Part shown: positions 35,877-49,859 of the stretch, piece after piece
How positions within the stretch are numbered: position 1 is the stretch's first letter
Layout: every line of letters begins with the position of its first letter
Source of the DNA: Inia geoffrensis
Lineage: Eukaryota > Chordata > Mammalia > Artiodactyla > Iniidae
DNA: 64,000 bases
Reading direction: 5' to 3'
Assembly: GCA_036417435.1 (NCBI GenBank)
Contig: CM070904.1
Coordinates: 63,372,408-63,436,407 of the forward strand
Made by a program: the position numbers and the translations under genes
The notes under the pieces: model-generated
The model's database searches: none
What the model was told of the DNA's origin: nothing
Seen by the model: the letters and a program-made list of their open reading frames with translations, nothing else

Positions 35877-36190
35877 TTCTGGGAAGAATATTTGTCACAC
35901 TTTCCCCAATTTTGGGCATTGAGCTATTTTTTTTTTTCCTAATAGAAATGTTGCTTTGTGTGTGAGCCTATTATTTTCCATTTGTGGATTTTTTGTTTCT
36001 TTATTTTAATTTAAATTTTTTTGTGAATTGTTTCTTCAACAGAAGAATTTATTGGGTATAGATGTTTAGACAGTTTTAAGAATCTTGAAGTATATCTGGA
36101 TACATATTCTTGACAAATATTTCAAAATTGTCATTTGCCACATCCAAACTTTCCACATCCCTGTCTGATTAATCTTCCGAATACATATTA
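35877..36190 (-). other. Weakly L1-like, otherwise unassigned
   Basis: 'attgggtatagatgtttaga' and neighbours faintly resemble antisense L1M 3' sequence. I would not defend a boundary. Confidence 0.25.
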
Positions 36191-36480
36191 TTTTTCATAT
36201 CATTCTTGTGTTAAAAACTTTTAATGGTTCCCATTGTCTCTTAGTTTGTATGAGTTAAAACTTTTGACTCCATGTTTTTCATTCCAGTCTGTCTGGTTCC
36301 AAAAGTTCTTTTAATCCTTGTCACCTACTACATTTATATGTGAAATCCTTACGCTCTCCTAACTGCTCTGCTCACGGTTGCCAAAATACACTTCCTCAAC
36401 ATCTTTGCTCACATCATTCCATCTACATGAATATGCCCTCTCTCCGCTTTTAGTTCTAAGGATAGTCTATCCATATATTA
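36190..36480 (+). mobile_element. L2 LINE fragment (sense)
   Basis: 'cttttaatggttcccattgt', 'ttttgactccatgtttttca', 'ccagtctgtctggttcc' and 'atgaatatgccctctctccg' follow the order of the L2 3' half. Non-coding. Confidence 0.55.
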
Positions 36481-38553
36481 ATGTGCACTTTTAAAGAACA
36501 TACTATTTTTATAAAGTTGTACTTGCCCATTCCTACCCTGTACAAAGTTACTTTTCTCAGTTCTGAACTTTTTTTCCCCTCTCTTCCGCCCCTGAACTTT
36601 TAAAGTATTTTTGTGTTAATTTTTTACCATCATTTATTTTTCTGCCTTGTATTGTAAGTATAAAAGATTGCCTAGCATGAAATGCTCAAGACTGAACAAA
36701 CAAAACAAAAACCAAACCAAACTCATAAGCCCCCCCCCCCCCCACCAACATACGCATCTAGATGGGACTAGTAGAAACTAGAAAAACTGTTATTTCAAAA
36801 TGGAAGTAGTCTGCCCTGCAAGAACAGATATTTGGGTAACTCTGAGCATAGACATTTGAAGGATTCTTTAAGTGCAGTGAAACCCAGCAACAACATATGT
36901 TTTTATCCTGTCATGGAGCAATGGCATACCAGAAAAATATCCAATAATATTGCTATTTTGAGGTAACAGGACTTTTGCATACGATGAGTGTATAGCTGAA
37001 CGTCTAGTTCTTTTAAACTTTGTGTATGTATCTGTTGAATTATGTAAAAAATACCTGCAAGAGGTAGAGCATTATGCTGCCATCTACAATTTATGCATGT
37101 CTAGGAAATGAGGTCTACAACTTGTGAGCATTGGGGAAATTCTAACGTTAACTTAAATCTTTGTTTGCAGGGTAGAGGGAAGTATGCCTTACCTCTTCCC
37201 TCAAATGCCCAAGTCTGAATGGAACCTCTTTGGCATTGGCTTTTCAAACAGTATCAGCTCAGCTTGAAACAATGAAAGTAGCGTATCTGATCACAAGCAG
37301 TTGATCCCCAGACATGTTTATTGATGGCACTATCAAGGAAAACAGCATACTGACATATAATACAAAGAAACTTGGCAGACTTTATAGTGGCAATTCAGTT
37401 TTGGCATTTATATTGGTAAAAACAGATTACAAGGCTTAGTGCAGCTCAAACCTTATTTAAGCTTGCAAAATGTCTGATTTGATCAGTTGGCATTCCACTG
37501 AGAGCAACACCTCTATCTCTAGGAATTCCTCTTCTGCAGTTTATACTGGTGTAGTGCCTGTACTTTGCTTTGAGTGTGTTATATAATCTAATCTTTTTTC
37601 TTTTCCCCTGATTGACCCCGTTCAAAAAAGGAGTCACCATGCCCCTGTCAGTGCAGTTCTAAAATTTTTAACTGAACAGTGACACTTAGTGGCTAGAAAT
37701 ATTCATTACAGTGCTCTTCTGTAGGAATCTCCATTAACACGTCCCATGGTAATAAAATAAATGTTACCAAAATTTAGTCTTCTTGGCAAAGTAATATATA
37801 GTATTTGAAGTGTTGTTGGTTTTGCAGCAGCTGTCATTCCATACCAATCCATTTAGTTAAAAAGCAAACAGGTGGCTCACACATATTGTTTGTACTACAT
37901 AAATTTAAAAATTTTCCTTAGTCCTGCAGAAGTAAATGGGGGCATTTTTGCTGTTGATTTCAATTTACCAGGAGAATAAATAATGCGGTGAAGATATTAT
38001 TAATTAAGAGCACTGTTGAAATTTATTTCTTTCTTCTAAGCAGATATCTATTGACCTGAAATATGAACAAGTGTCTTAAGCTAGACAAGTAATTTACACT
38101 TACACCTGTGAGACTGAAAAAAAGAAAGCAGACAAAAAATTACTCTGTCCTTAATTAACCCCTCTGTTTTGGTACCATGGCATGTAACAAGTTAAATTAT
38201 AGTGAGGTTTTAAAATGTTCACTCCAAGATCAAGAGGAGTTTATTCCTTTAAGGTCTAGGTTAAGTTTTCTCTCAATTTTTATTGTATTTATGGATTTAT
38301 TTTTGACCTTTAAGGAAGGTTTTGGGACAATAATTAGTGTTTTATTTTCCTGTAAAATGAAAGAATGCTTTCTTGCCTGAGGTTAATGTGTTTTTAAGTC
38401 TCTTGAGATGCTGTGATTGGAAAGAAATTTAGAATATTGTCTTCTGCCAGTTTCACATACAACAGAGAGATGAGTGGAAAATATTTGATTAGTAGGTGTG
38501 ACAATATATGGCAAGACAGTCATGGAAGTAAATGTAAACCTTGTTGTTTGACT
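36481..38553. other. Unassigned sequence with a poly(C) tract
   Basis: No repeat family or exon recognised. A run of about 15 C occurs near 36729-36743. The sequence is otherwise ordinary; the frame at 37446-37640 has no support. Confidence 0.4.
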
Positions 38554-38566
38554 TATGTATTGGATT

Positions 38567-38853
38567 AAAAAAAATAAATTTATTTATTTTTGGCTGTGTT
38601 GGGTCTTTGTTGCCGTGCATGGGCTTTCTGCAGTTGAGGTGAGCGGGGGCAACTCTTCGTTGTGGTGTGCGGGCTTCTCACTGCGGTGGCTTCTCTCGTT
38701 GCGGAGCACGGGTTCTAGGCACGCGGGCTCAGTAGTTGTGGCGCACCGGCTTAGTTGCTCCGCGGCCTGTGGGATCTTCCTGGACCAGGGCTCAAACCGG
38801 TGCCTCCTGCATTGGCAGGCGGATTCTTAACCACTGAGCCACCAGGGAAGCCC
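38567..38853 (-). mobile_element. CHR-type SINE, long form
   Basis: Antisense long form, tail 'aaaataaatttatttatttt', head 'gccaccagggaagccc'. Target duplication tatgtattggatt (38554-38566) and aatgtgttggatt (38854-38866). Confidence 0.93.
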
Positions 38854-38866
38854 AATGTGTTGGATT

Positions 38867-39076
38867 TTTTTTTTTTTTTTTTTGGCGGTATGCGGGCCAC
38901 TGACTTTTGTGGTCTCTCCCGTTGCGGAACACAGGCTCCGGACGCGCAGGCTCAGCGGCCATGGCTCACGGGCCTAGCCTCTCCGCAGCATGTGGGATCT
39001 TCCGGGCCCGGGGCATGAACCCGTGTCCCCTGCATAGGCAAGCGGACTCTCAACCACTGCGCCACCAGGGAAGCCC
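38867..39076 (-). mobile_element. CHR-type SINE, short form, same target site
   Basis: Antisense short form with poly(T) to 38883 and head 'ccaccagggaagccc' ending at 39076. It follows the 3' duplication of the preceding SINE and is itself followed by tgtattggatt (39077-39087), so it landed in the neighbour's duplicated target. Confidence 0.93.
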
Positions 39077-39399
39077 TGTATTGGATTTTTAAGTACCAAA
39101 ATAAATACCATGAAAATAAATTTTTTGACAGAACTGATTTTAGGGAGTGAGAGGAGAGAGGTGATACAGTAGTCTTTTACAAGAGTAGTGAAAAGGCTTT
39201 TTAAAGTAAACTTACTTTACAAAGAAGATAAATTAGAATGTGATTATGAGGTTTATAGAAGCGTTTAGCAAAGCCTTAAAGTAAGCCATGTATCATCCAA
39301 AACAATTATTTTATTTAGATACTTTCTCAATTGAGTAAGTTGAGTAAACAATTAACTTAATTCTCTACTCTCTGGCTCTTTTGAACTCTTATTCCTCCT

Positions 39400-39622
39400 C
39401 ATTGTACCCTCTCTCCCTACCCACCAGGAGGTGGTGCTCCTCTTAGGGCTCTCAGGGCATTATGGATGTGCTCTTAACCCTTAGCATACTGTATTGTAAT
39501 TACCTGTAATCGTCTGTTTTTCATAGTTGGCAAACTCTTTGAGACTTGGGATTGTGTGTCTTATTCACTGTCTCTAGCATCTCGCACAGTGCCTGGCCTG
39601 TAATAAGTACTGATTATTTAAT
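39400..39622 (+). mobile_element. L2 LINE 3' end
   Basis: 'actgtattgtaattacctgt', 'tttgagacttgggattgtgt', 'gcacagtgcctggcctgtaa' is the typical sense L2 3' end. 39088-39399 before it is unassigned. Confidence 0.7.
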
Positions 39623-39964
39623 GTCTGTAGGTGCCAGAATGTTGGAATACAATTAGAGGGAAGGGGCAAAGTGAAATTTCTTCCTGGTTTCTAAGGGGGT
39701 GGGGGAACCTGTTGCTTGTGGGGTTCTCTTTTGTGCTTTTCCGGAAGGGATGATGAGTTTCTAGGCTGTTGATGTTTCTTTTTGCTGTTGACAGTTTAGA
39801 GGTAATGCTTTGGGGTTCTATATAAAAGTGGCCATTCTGTTTCAGAGAGTGAGCAGTAGGAGTTCAGTTTCAGGTGGTATACAGCAGATTCTTTATATAA
39901 CTCTCCAAACAGGCCTACTATCAAAGAGACTGTCTTCACTCTTGGGAAGTGTAAATCAAAGTAC
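39623..39964. other. Unassigned sequence
   Basis: Between an L2 tail and a MIR; no gene or repeat recognised. Confidence 0.4.
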
Positions 39965-40145
39965 TGTGATGGAAAGAATATTGTATGGCTGAATGGGATC
40001 TTAGACCTAGTTCCACTATTAACTGTGTATTTAACCTTGACCGTATCATTTAATCTCTTTGATCCTCAATTTCTTCTTTTACAAAATGAAAGAGTTGGAT
40101 TAGATGACCTCTAAGGATCCTTCTTATCTTTAATACTAAGCTTGC
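39965..40145 (+). mobile_element. MIR SINE
   Basis: 'tggaaagaatattgtatggc', 'tgtatttaaccttgacc', 'aatctctttgatcctcaatt' and 'ggattagatgacctctaagg' are in MIR order. Old and diverged. Confidence 0.75.
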
Positions 40146-40344
40146 ATTGCTCATGAGGATGTAAAACAAAGATATTGAGTTTGATTTTAATTACCTAGAA
40201 GGTCAAGATAGGGCTGTCCACTAGATGAAGTATAGGCCGATAGGAATTGCCCAGTCTTTCATTCATTCTTTGATTTAATACAGATATTCAATATGTATTT
40301 TGTCAACTGAGATAATTCTATTTCTTCTGTATTTTTAAGCAAAA

Positions 40345-43300
40345 ATAATGTGTTTTATTTAAAAAAAACCTTTAAATTTTGGTGTAACTGTAGATTTACA
40401 TACTGTTGTAAGAAGGAATATAGAGAACTCCTGTGTACCCTTTACCCAGTGTTAACATTTTGCAAAACTATAGTTCAAGTACAATATCACAATCAGGACA
40501 CTGACATTAATATAGTTAAGATACAGAACATTTCCATCACAACAAGGGTCCCTCACATTGCCCTTTTATACACACACCCAATTCCCTTCTGACCCCATTG
40601 CTAAACCCTGATAACCCTAATATTTTTTCCATTTCTATAGCTTTGCCTTTTCAAGAATGTTATGTAAATGGAATCATACAACATGCAACTTCTTGAGATT
40701 GACTTTTTTCTTGTATTACAGTTCTCTGGAGATTCATCTAGGTTGTTGCATATGTCAATAATTCATTCCTTTTTATTGCTCAGTAGCATTTCTGGCATGG
40801 ATGTACACAGTTTGCTTAACAATTCACCCATGGAAAGACATCTGGATTGTTCCCAGTTTTTGGTTATTATGTGTAAAGCTGCTATAAGTATTTGTATTCA
40901 GGCTTTTGTGTGACCGTAACTTTGAGATAAATGCCCAGGAGTGCAATTTCTGTGTCATTTGGTAGTTGCATGTTTAGTTTTTAAAAGAAACTACCAAATT
41001 GTTTTTGAATAGCTGTACCATTTACTTTTCTGCCAGTGATATATGAGTGATTCAGTTTCTCTACGTCCTCACCAGTATATGGTTTTGTCACTATTTTTAT
41101 TTTAGCCAGTGTGATAGGTGTGATATCTCATTGTGGTTTTAATTTGCATTTCACTAATGACTAATGGTGTTAAACATCTTTTCATGTGCTGATTTGCCAT
41201 TGGTGTATCCTCTGGTGAAATGTCTCTTCATGCTTTTTGCCCATTTTCTAATTGACTTTTTTTTAACTGTTCAGTTTTAAGGGGTTCTTTATATATTCTA
41301 GATACTAGTCTTTTGTTGGATATGTCATTCGCAAATATTTTCTCCCAGTCTATAACTTATCTTTTTATCCTCTTAGCAAAATCTTTCACAGAGCAAATTT
41401 AAAAATTCTGAAGAAGTCCAGCTTATCAATTTTTCCTTTTATGGATTGTGCTGTTTGTGTAAAATCATAGAACTCTGCCTAGTCCTAGATCCTGAAGATT
41501 TTCTCCTATTTTTAAAAACTTACTGTTTTAAGTTTTATATTTAAGTCTGTGATCCATTTAGAGCTACTTTTTGTATAAAGGGTGAGACTTAGATTGAAGT
41601 TTATCTTATTGTCTATGGCTGTCTAATTGCTCCATTGCACCATTTGTTGAAAAGGTTATCTTTCCTTCACTGAATTGCTTTTGTATCTTTATTAAAAACC
41701 AGTTAGGCATAATTTGTATGGGTCTATTTCTGTGTTCTCTGTTTTTATTACATTGATCTATGTGTCTGTCCCTCCACACAGTCTTGATTACTATAGCTAT
41801 ATAAGTCCTGAAATCAAGTAGAGTGATTCTTCCCATTTTGTTCTTCTTTTTCAAGATTGTTTTACTATTCTAGTTTTTTGGCCTTCCCATATAAATTTTA
41901 GAATAAACTGTATGTATCTAAAAGATCTTGCTGAGATTTTGATAGGAATCACATTAAACCTATATATCAATGTGGAGATAATTTACACCTTTAATATTAT
42001 TGAGTCTACCAATCCGTGATCATGGTCTATCTGTCTGTCTTATCTATCTATGTATCTACCTATTTTTTCTTTGGTTTCTTTTATCATCTGTATAATTTTC
42101 AGCATGTAAATTATGGACATATCTCGTTAGAATTATATTTAAGTATTTCATTTTGAGCAATAATAAATGGTTCTGTGTTTTAAGTATCAGTGTTTATATG
42201 TTTTTTGCTCCCATATAGAAGTACAACTGATTTTGGTATGTTAATCTTGTATCCTGTGACCTTGCTGAAATCATTTATTAGTTCTAGGAGGTTGTGTGTG
42301 TGTGTATAGGTTCCTTGGCACTTTCTATGTAGATAATTATGCCATCTGCAAAAAGGAACAATTTTATTTCTTCTTTTTCAATCTTTTTGTCTTCTGTTTT
42401 TCTTTCTTGTCTTATTGCGATGGCTAGAGCTCCTAGCTCTATGTTGAATCAAGAGTGGTCAAAGCAGACATTTTTGTCCTGTTCTCAATTTTAGGGGGAA
42501 AGTCACCATTAAATGTAATGCTACTAAGGTGTAGGTTTTTTGTAGATGCCTTTTTACTAAGTTGAGGGAGTTCCCTCTATTCTTGTTTTTCAGATAGGTT
42601 TTTTTTTTTTTTTAAATCATGAATGGATGTTGAACTTTGTCAAATATTTCTGCATTGATTGATATGATCATGTGATTTTTCTTCTTTAGTTTTTAATATG
42701 GTGGATAACAGTGATTGGTTCAAATATTGAACTAGCCTTGAATCCCTGGAAGAAACTTCAGTTGGTCATGGTGCATAATTCTTTGTAACATATTGCTGAA
42801 TTCTATTTTCTAATATTTTGATAAGGATTTTTACATCTAATTCACGGGGAATATTTATCTGTAGTTTATCTTTTCTTTCTGTACAGAAGGTATCAGTGTA
42901 ATACTAACTTCATAAAACAAATTGGGAAATACTTCCTTTTTTATTTTCTAGAAGAGATTGTGTAGAATTGGTGTTAATTTTTCCTCAAATATTTGATAGA
43001 ATTACTTAGTGAAACCATCTGGGCCCGGAGATTTCTTTTTTAAATTAAGAATTCAATTTCTTTTATAGTTATAGGGATATTTAAATTATAGGGATATTCA
43101 AATTATATTCAAATATTATTAAAATATTATTAATATTGGATGACTGCGGTAGTTTGTGGTTTTTTGGGAATTGGTTCACTTCATCTAGGTTGTCAAATTT
43201 ATGTATATAGAGTTATTCATAGTATTCCTTTATCTGTTTGGTGTCTGCAGGGTCTGTAGTGATATTTCCTCTTTCATTCTTGGTATTGGTAATTTATTTT

Positions 43301-45490
43301 TTCCATGTTAGTCTTGCCTGAGGTTTGTAATTACACTGATCTTTTCAAAGAACCTGCTCTTTTTTTTTCATTGATTTTCTGTTTTGTTTTTCTGTTTAAT
43401 CATTGATTTCTGCTCTTATCTTTATTATTCCTTCTTTCTGCTTGCCTTGGGTTTATTTTGCTCTTGCTCTGTTTTCTAATATTTACATTTAGTGCTATAA
43501 GTTTCTATTTTAGCACTGCTTTAGCTGTGTCCAACACATATTGATATGTTGTATTTTTATTTTCATTCATTTCCATGTATTTTTAAAATTTCCCTTGAGG
43601 CTTACTCTTTGACTCATGGATTATTTAGAAGTGTGTGTCTAGTTTCCCATTTTTTGGAGATTTTCTTGTTATCTTTCTGTTTTTGATTTCCAGTTTGATT
43701 CCATCGTGGTCAAAGAACACACTCCCCATGATTTCAGTTCTTTTAGATTTGTTGAGGTTTGTTTTACAGCTCAGGACATAGCCTTTCTTTGTATATGTTC
43801 CTTGGACATTTGAAAAGAATGTGCATTCTGCTCTAATTGTGTGGAGTGTTCTTTAAATGTTGATTCAATTCTATTGATTGATAGTGGTATTGAGTTCTTC
43901 TTCTATACCCTTGCTGATATTCTATTTCTTTTATAAAATGTTCAGTGGGAGTGTTGAAGTCTCTAACTATAATGGTGTATTTGTCTATTTCTCCTTTCAG
44001 CTCTATTGTTTGGTGCATACACATTTAGGATTACTATGTCTTCTTGGGGGATTGAATCTTTTATTATGTCTTTCTATCTTTTATAATGTGTCTCTCTGTT
44101 TTTGGTCATTTTCTTTGCTCTGAAGTCTATTACTTTACCTGATATTAATATAGCCACTGCTGCTTAACTATGATTAACACTTGAATATTATATCTTTTCC
44201 CATCTTTTTACTTTAAATAGGCCTATATTGTTCTATTTGGAGTGAGTTTCTTGAAGACAGATTACAGTTGGGTCATGTTTTTAAATGCACTGTGCAATTT
44301 TCTGTCTTTTAATTGGTGTATTTAGGCCATTTACATTTGATATGATTAGTGATTGGTTAGTACTTGAATCTGTCCTTTATTTTTTGTTTTATGTCTGTTT
44401 GCTCTGTTTTTTATTTCTCTGTTTTCTTTGTCCTGCTTGAACGTTTTTCAGAATTCTGTTTTTGTTTATTTATAGTGTTTTAAGTATGTCTCTCTTTATA
44501 GCTTTTTTTTTTTTTGAGTGGTTGCTCTAGGTATTGCAATATATATATATCCCATCACAATTTATTAGTGTCATCATTCTACATATGCGTGAAGTACAGA
44601 AGCCTTACCTCCATTTATGCCCCTTCACAATCCTTTCTTTATAATGTAATTGTCATAAATACTTTCTCTACATATATTTAGAACCACATCAGACAGCACT
44701 GTAATTTTTGCTTCAACTGTTTAACATAATTTAGAAATCTCAGAATGAGAAGGAAAGCCTATTGTATGTACCAGTTTTTTTTTTTTGCTTATTGTGTTTT
44801 TCATTTCTGATGTTCCAAGGTTCTTTCTCTTATAATTTATTTTCTCTTTATGGAACTTCCTTTAGCTACTCTTTTGGGGTAGGTTTACTAGTGAAAAATT
44901 CTCTTAGTTTCCCTTCATCTGAGAATGTCTTCATTTCCTCTTAATTCCTGAAGGGTAATTCCACAGGATATAGGGTCCCTTGTTGACAGTGCTTTTCCTT
45001 CAGCACTTGAAAAGTATTGTTCCACTTCCTTCTGGTCTCCAAGGATTCTGATGAGAAATTCACTGTCATTCAAATAGTTTCCTCACTATAGGTAAGGTTT
45101 CATGGCTGCTTCCAAGACTTTTCTTTGTCTTTGGTTTGCAGAATTTTAGTTATCGTATGTGTGGGTAGATTTCTTTGGGTTTGTTTTCTTTGGCAATCAT
45201 TCAGCTTTGTGAATCTGTAGGTTTATATCTCTTGCTAAACTTAGGAAGTTTTCAGCCATTATTTATTTAAGTACTTTTTCATACCTGTCCTCTTTATCCT
45301 CTCCTTCCAGGATTCCAATGACACAAATGTTAGATCTTTTATCATAATCCCACAGGTCCCTGAAGCACTGTTTTTTTTTTTAGTCTATTTTCTCTATGTT
45401 GTTCAAATTGAGTAATTTCTATTGTTTTCTCTTCCAGTTCACTGTTTCTTTCCTCTGTCTCCTCCATTCTGCTGTTGAGCCCATCCACTG
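40345..45490 (-). mobile_element. Old L1, long copy (3' UTR to ORF1)
   Basis: About 5.1 kb antisense L1M. The 3' UTR is at 40345-40650, then ORF2 C-terminus, thumb/RT (about 41800-43200), endonuclease (about 43600-44400) and ORF1 (about 44800-45490). Recognisable words are 'ccaaattgtttttgaatagc', 'tgagtctaccaatccgtga', 'gttggtcatggtgcataatt', 'gtgttgaagtctctaactat'. No long frame survives. The 5' side is cut where the younger L1 begins at 45515, and the missing ORF1 start does not reappear after that element. Confidence 0.85.
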
Positions 45491-48400
45491 ATCATTTTTT
45501 CTTTTCTTTTCTTTTTTTTTTAACATCTTTATTGGAGTATAATTGCTTTACAATGGTGTGTCAGTTTCTGCTTTACAACAAAGTGAATCAGTTATACATA
45601 TACATATATCCCCATATCTCTTCCCTCTTGCATCACCCTCCCTCCCACCCTCTCTATCCCACCCCTCTAGGTGGCGACAAAGCATCGAGCTGATCTCCCT
45701 GTACTATCTATTTTTCATTCAGTAGTGTATATTTGTCCATGCCACTCTCGCACTTTGTCCCAGCTTACCCTTCCCCCTCCCCATGTCCTCGAGTCCATTC
45801 TCTAGTAGGTCTGCATCTTTATTCCCCTCTTGCCCCAAGGTTCTTCATGATTTTTTTTTTTTTTAGATTCCATATATATGTGTTAGCATATGGTATTTGT
45901 TTTTCTCTTTCTGACTTACTTCACTCTGTATGACAGATTCTAGGTCCATCCACCTCACTCCAAATAACTCAATTTAGTTTCTTTTTATGGCTGAGTAATA
46001 TTCCATTGTATATATGTGCCACATCTTTTTATCCATTCATCTGTGATGGACACTTAGGTTCCTTCCCTGTCCTGGCTATTGTAAATAGACCTACAATGAA
46101 CATTGTGGTACATGAATCTTTTTGAATTATGGTTTTCTCAGGGTATATGCCCAGTAGTGGGATTTCTGGGTCGTATGGTAGTTCTATTTTTAGGTTTTTA
46201 AGGAACCCCCATACTACATAGTGGCTGTATCAATTTATACATTCCTACTAACAGTGCAAGAGGGTTCCCTTTTCTCCACACCCTCTCCAGCATTTATTGT
46301 TTGTAGATTTTTTGATGATGGCCATTCTGACTGGTGTGAGATGTTATCTCATTGTAGTTTTGATATGCATTTCTCTAATGATTAGTTATATTGAGTATTC
46401 TTTAATGTGTTTGTTAGCAATCTGTATATCTTCTTTGGAGAAATGTCTATTTACGTCTTCTGCCCATTTTTGGATTGGGTTGTTTGTATTTTTGATATTT
46501 AGCTGCATGAGCTGCTTGTAAATTTTGGAGATTAATCCTTTGTCAGTTGCTTCATTTGCAAATATATTCTCCCATTCTGAGGGTTGTCTTTTGGTCTTGT
46601 TTATGGTTTCCTTTGCTGTGCAAAAGCTTTTAAGTTTCATTAGGTCCCATTTGGTTATTTTTGTTTTTATTTCCATTTCTCTAGGACCTGGGTCTAAAAG
46701 GATCTTGCTGTGATTTATGTCATGGAGTGTTCTGCCTAAGTTTTCCTCTGAGAGTTTTATAGTGTCTGGCTTTACCTTTACGTCTTTAATCCATTTTGAG
46801 TTTATTTTTGTGTACGGTGTTAGGGAGTGTTCTAATTTCATTCTTTTACATGTAGCTGTCCAGGTTCCCCAGCACCACTTATTGAAGAGGCTGTCTTTTC
46901 TCCACTGTGTATTCTTGCCTCCTTTATCAAAGATAAGGTGACCATATGTGTGTGGGTTTGTCTCTGGGCTTTCTATCCTGTTCCATTGATCTATATTTCT
47001 GTTTTGTTCCAGTACCATACTGTCTTGATTACTGTAGCTTGGTAGTATAGTCTGAAGTCAGGGAGCCTGATTCCTCCAGCTCTGTTTTTCTTTCTCAAGG
47101 TTACTTTGGCTATTTGGGGTCTTTTGTGTTTCCATACAGACTGTGAAATTATTCTAGTTCTGTGAAAAATGCCATTGGTAGTTTGAGAGGGATTGCATCG
47201 AATCTGTAGGCTGCTTTGGGTAGTATAGTCATTTTCACAATGTTGATTCTTCCAATCCAAGAACATGGTATATCTCTCCATCTGTTTGTATCATCTTTAA
47301 TTTCTTTCATCAGTGTCTTATAATTTTCTGCATACAGGTCTTCTGTCTCCTTAGGTAGGTTTATTCCTAGATATTTTATTCTTTTTGTTGCAGTGGTAAA
47401 TGGGAGTGTTTTCTTAATTTCACTGTCAGATTTTTCATCATTAGTGTAGAGAAATGCAAGAGATTTCTGTGCGTTAATCTTGTATCCTGCTACTTTACCA
47501 AATTCATTGATTAGCTCTAGTAGTTTTCTGGGAGCATCTTTAGGTTTCTCTATGTATAGTATATTGTCATCTGCAAACAGTGACAGCTTTACTTCTTTTC
47601 CAATTTGGATTACTTTTATTTCTTTTTCTTCTCTGATTACTGTGGCTAAAACTTCCAAAACCATGTTGAATAATAGTGGTGAGAGTGGGCAACCTTGTTC
47701 CTGATCTTAGAGGAGATGGTTTCAGTTTTTCACCATTGAGGACGATGTTGGCTGTGGGTTTGTCATATATGGCCTTTATTATGTTGAGGTAAGTTCCCCC
47801 TATGCCTATTTTCTGGAGGGTTTTTATCATAAATGGGTGTTGAATTTTGTCAAAAGCTTTCTCTGCAGCTATTGAGATGATCATGTGGTTTTTCTCCTTC
47901 AATTTGGTAATATGGTGTATCACATTGATTGATTTGTGTATATTGAAGAATCCTTGCATTCCTGGGATAAACCCCACTTGATCATGGTTTATGATCCTTT
48001 TAATGCGCTGTTGGATTCTGTTTGGTAGTATTTGGTTGAGGATTTTTGCATCTATGTTCATCAGTGATATTGGCCTATAGTTTTCTTTCTTTGTGACATC
48101 TTTGTCTGGTTTTGGGATCAGGGTGATGGTGGCCATGTAGAATGAGTTTGGGTGTGTTCCTCCCTCTGCTATATTTTGGAAGAGTTTGAGAAGGATAGGT
48201 GTTAGCTCTTCTCTAAATGTTTGATAGAATTCGCCTGTGAAGCCATCTGGTCCTGGGCTTTTGTTTGTTGGAAGATTTTTAACCACAGTTTCAATTTCAT
48301 CACTTGTGATTGGTCTGTTCATATTTTCTATTTCTTCCTGGTTCAGTCTCGGAAGGTTGTGCATTTCTAAGAATTTGTCCATTTCTTCCAGGTTGTCCAT

Positions 48401-49407
48401 TTTATTGGCATATAGTTGCTTCCAGTAATCTCTCATGATCCTTTGTATTTCTGCAGTGTCAGTTTTTACTTCTCCTTTTCATTTCTAATTCTATTGATTT
48501 GAGTCTTCTCCCTTTTTTTCTTGATGAGTCTGGCTAATGGTTTATCAATTTTGTTTATCTTCTCAAAGAACCAGCTCTTAGTTTTATTGATTGTTGCTAT
48601 CATTTCCTTCATTTCTTTTTCATTTATTTCTGATCTGATCTTTATGATTTCTTTCCGTCTGCTAACTTTGGGTTGTTTTTGTTCCTCTTTCTCTAATTGA
48701 TTTAGGTGTAAGGTTAGGTTGTTTATTTGAGATGTTTCTTCTTTCTTAAGGTAGGATCGTATTGCTATAAACTTCCCTCTTAGAACTGCTTTTGCTGCAT
48801 CCCATAGGTTTTGGGCCATCGTGTTTTCATTGTCATTTTTTTCTAGGTATTTTTTGATTTCCTCTTTGATTTCTTCAGTGATCTCTTGGTTTTCAAGTAG
48901 TGTATTGTTTAGCCTCCATGTATTTGTATTTCTTACAGATTTTTTCCTGTAATTGATATCTAGTCTCATAGTGTTGTGGTTGGAAAAGATACTTGATACG
49001 ATTTCAGTTTTCTTAAGTTTACCAAGGCTTGATTTGTGACCCAAGATATGATCTATCCTGGAGAGTGTTCCATGAGCACTTGAGAAGAAAGTTTATTCTT
49101 TTGTTTTTGGATGGAATGTCCTATAAATATCAATTAAGTCCATCTTGTTTAATGTATCATTTAAACCTTGTGCTTCCTTTTTTATTTTCATTTTGGATGA
49201 TCTGTCCATTGGTGAAAGTGGGTTGTTAAAGTCCCCTACTATGATTGTGTTACTGTCAATTTCCCCTTTTATGGCTGTTCGCATTTGCCTTATGTATTGA
49301 GGTGCTCCTATATTGGGTGCATAAATATTTACAATCGTTATATCTTCTGCTTGGATCAATCTCTTGATCATTATGTAGTGTCCTTCTTTGTCTCTTGAAA
49401 TAGTCTT

Positions 49408-49847
49408 CTTTTTTTTTTTTAATTTTTAAATTGAAATATAATTGACATACAACAATTAGTTTCAGGTATACAACATAATTATTCAATATTTGTATATACT
49501 GTTGTGAAATGATTACCATGATAAGTCTAGTTAACATCCATTGCCATACATATTTACAGAAAAATTTTTTTTCCTTATGATGTGGACTTTTAAGATCTAC
49601 TCATCAATTTTCAAATTTGCAATACAGTATTATTAACTATAGTCACCATGCTGTACATTACATCCCCATGACTTATTTATTTTAGAACTGGAAGTTTGCA
49701 CCTTTTGATTCCCTTCACCCATTTCACCTACTCCCCACCCGCTACCTCTGACAACCGCCAATCTGTTCCCTGTATCTATGAGCTTAGGTTTCTGTTTGTT
49801 AGTTTGTTTGTTGAAAACTAATAAATTCTTTCTTTCTTTTTTTTTTT
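49408..49847 (-). mobile_element. Old-type L1 3' UTR fragment inside the young L1
   Basis: Antisense L1 3' UTR: poly(T) (49408-49420), 'ttgaaatataattgacatac', 'tagtcaccatgctgtacatt', to 'ctgtatctatgagcttaggt' and a T-rich end. It interrupts the ORF2 endonuclease region. It lies directly before the SINE at 49860, and the two share one pair of flanking 'tagtctt' copies. Confidence 0.8.
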
Positions 49848-49859
49848 AACATCTTTATT

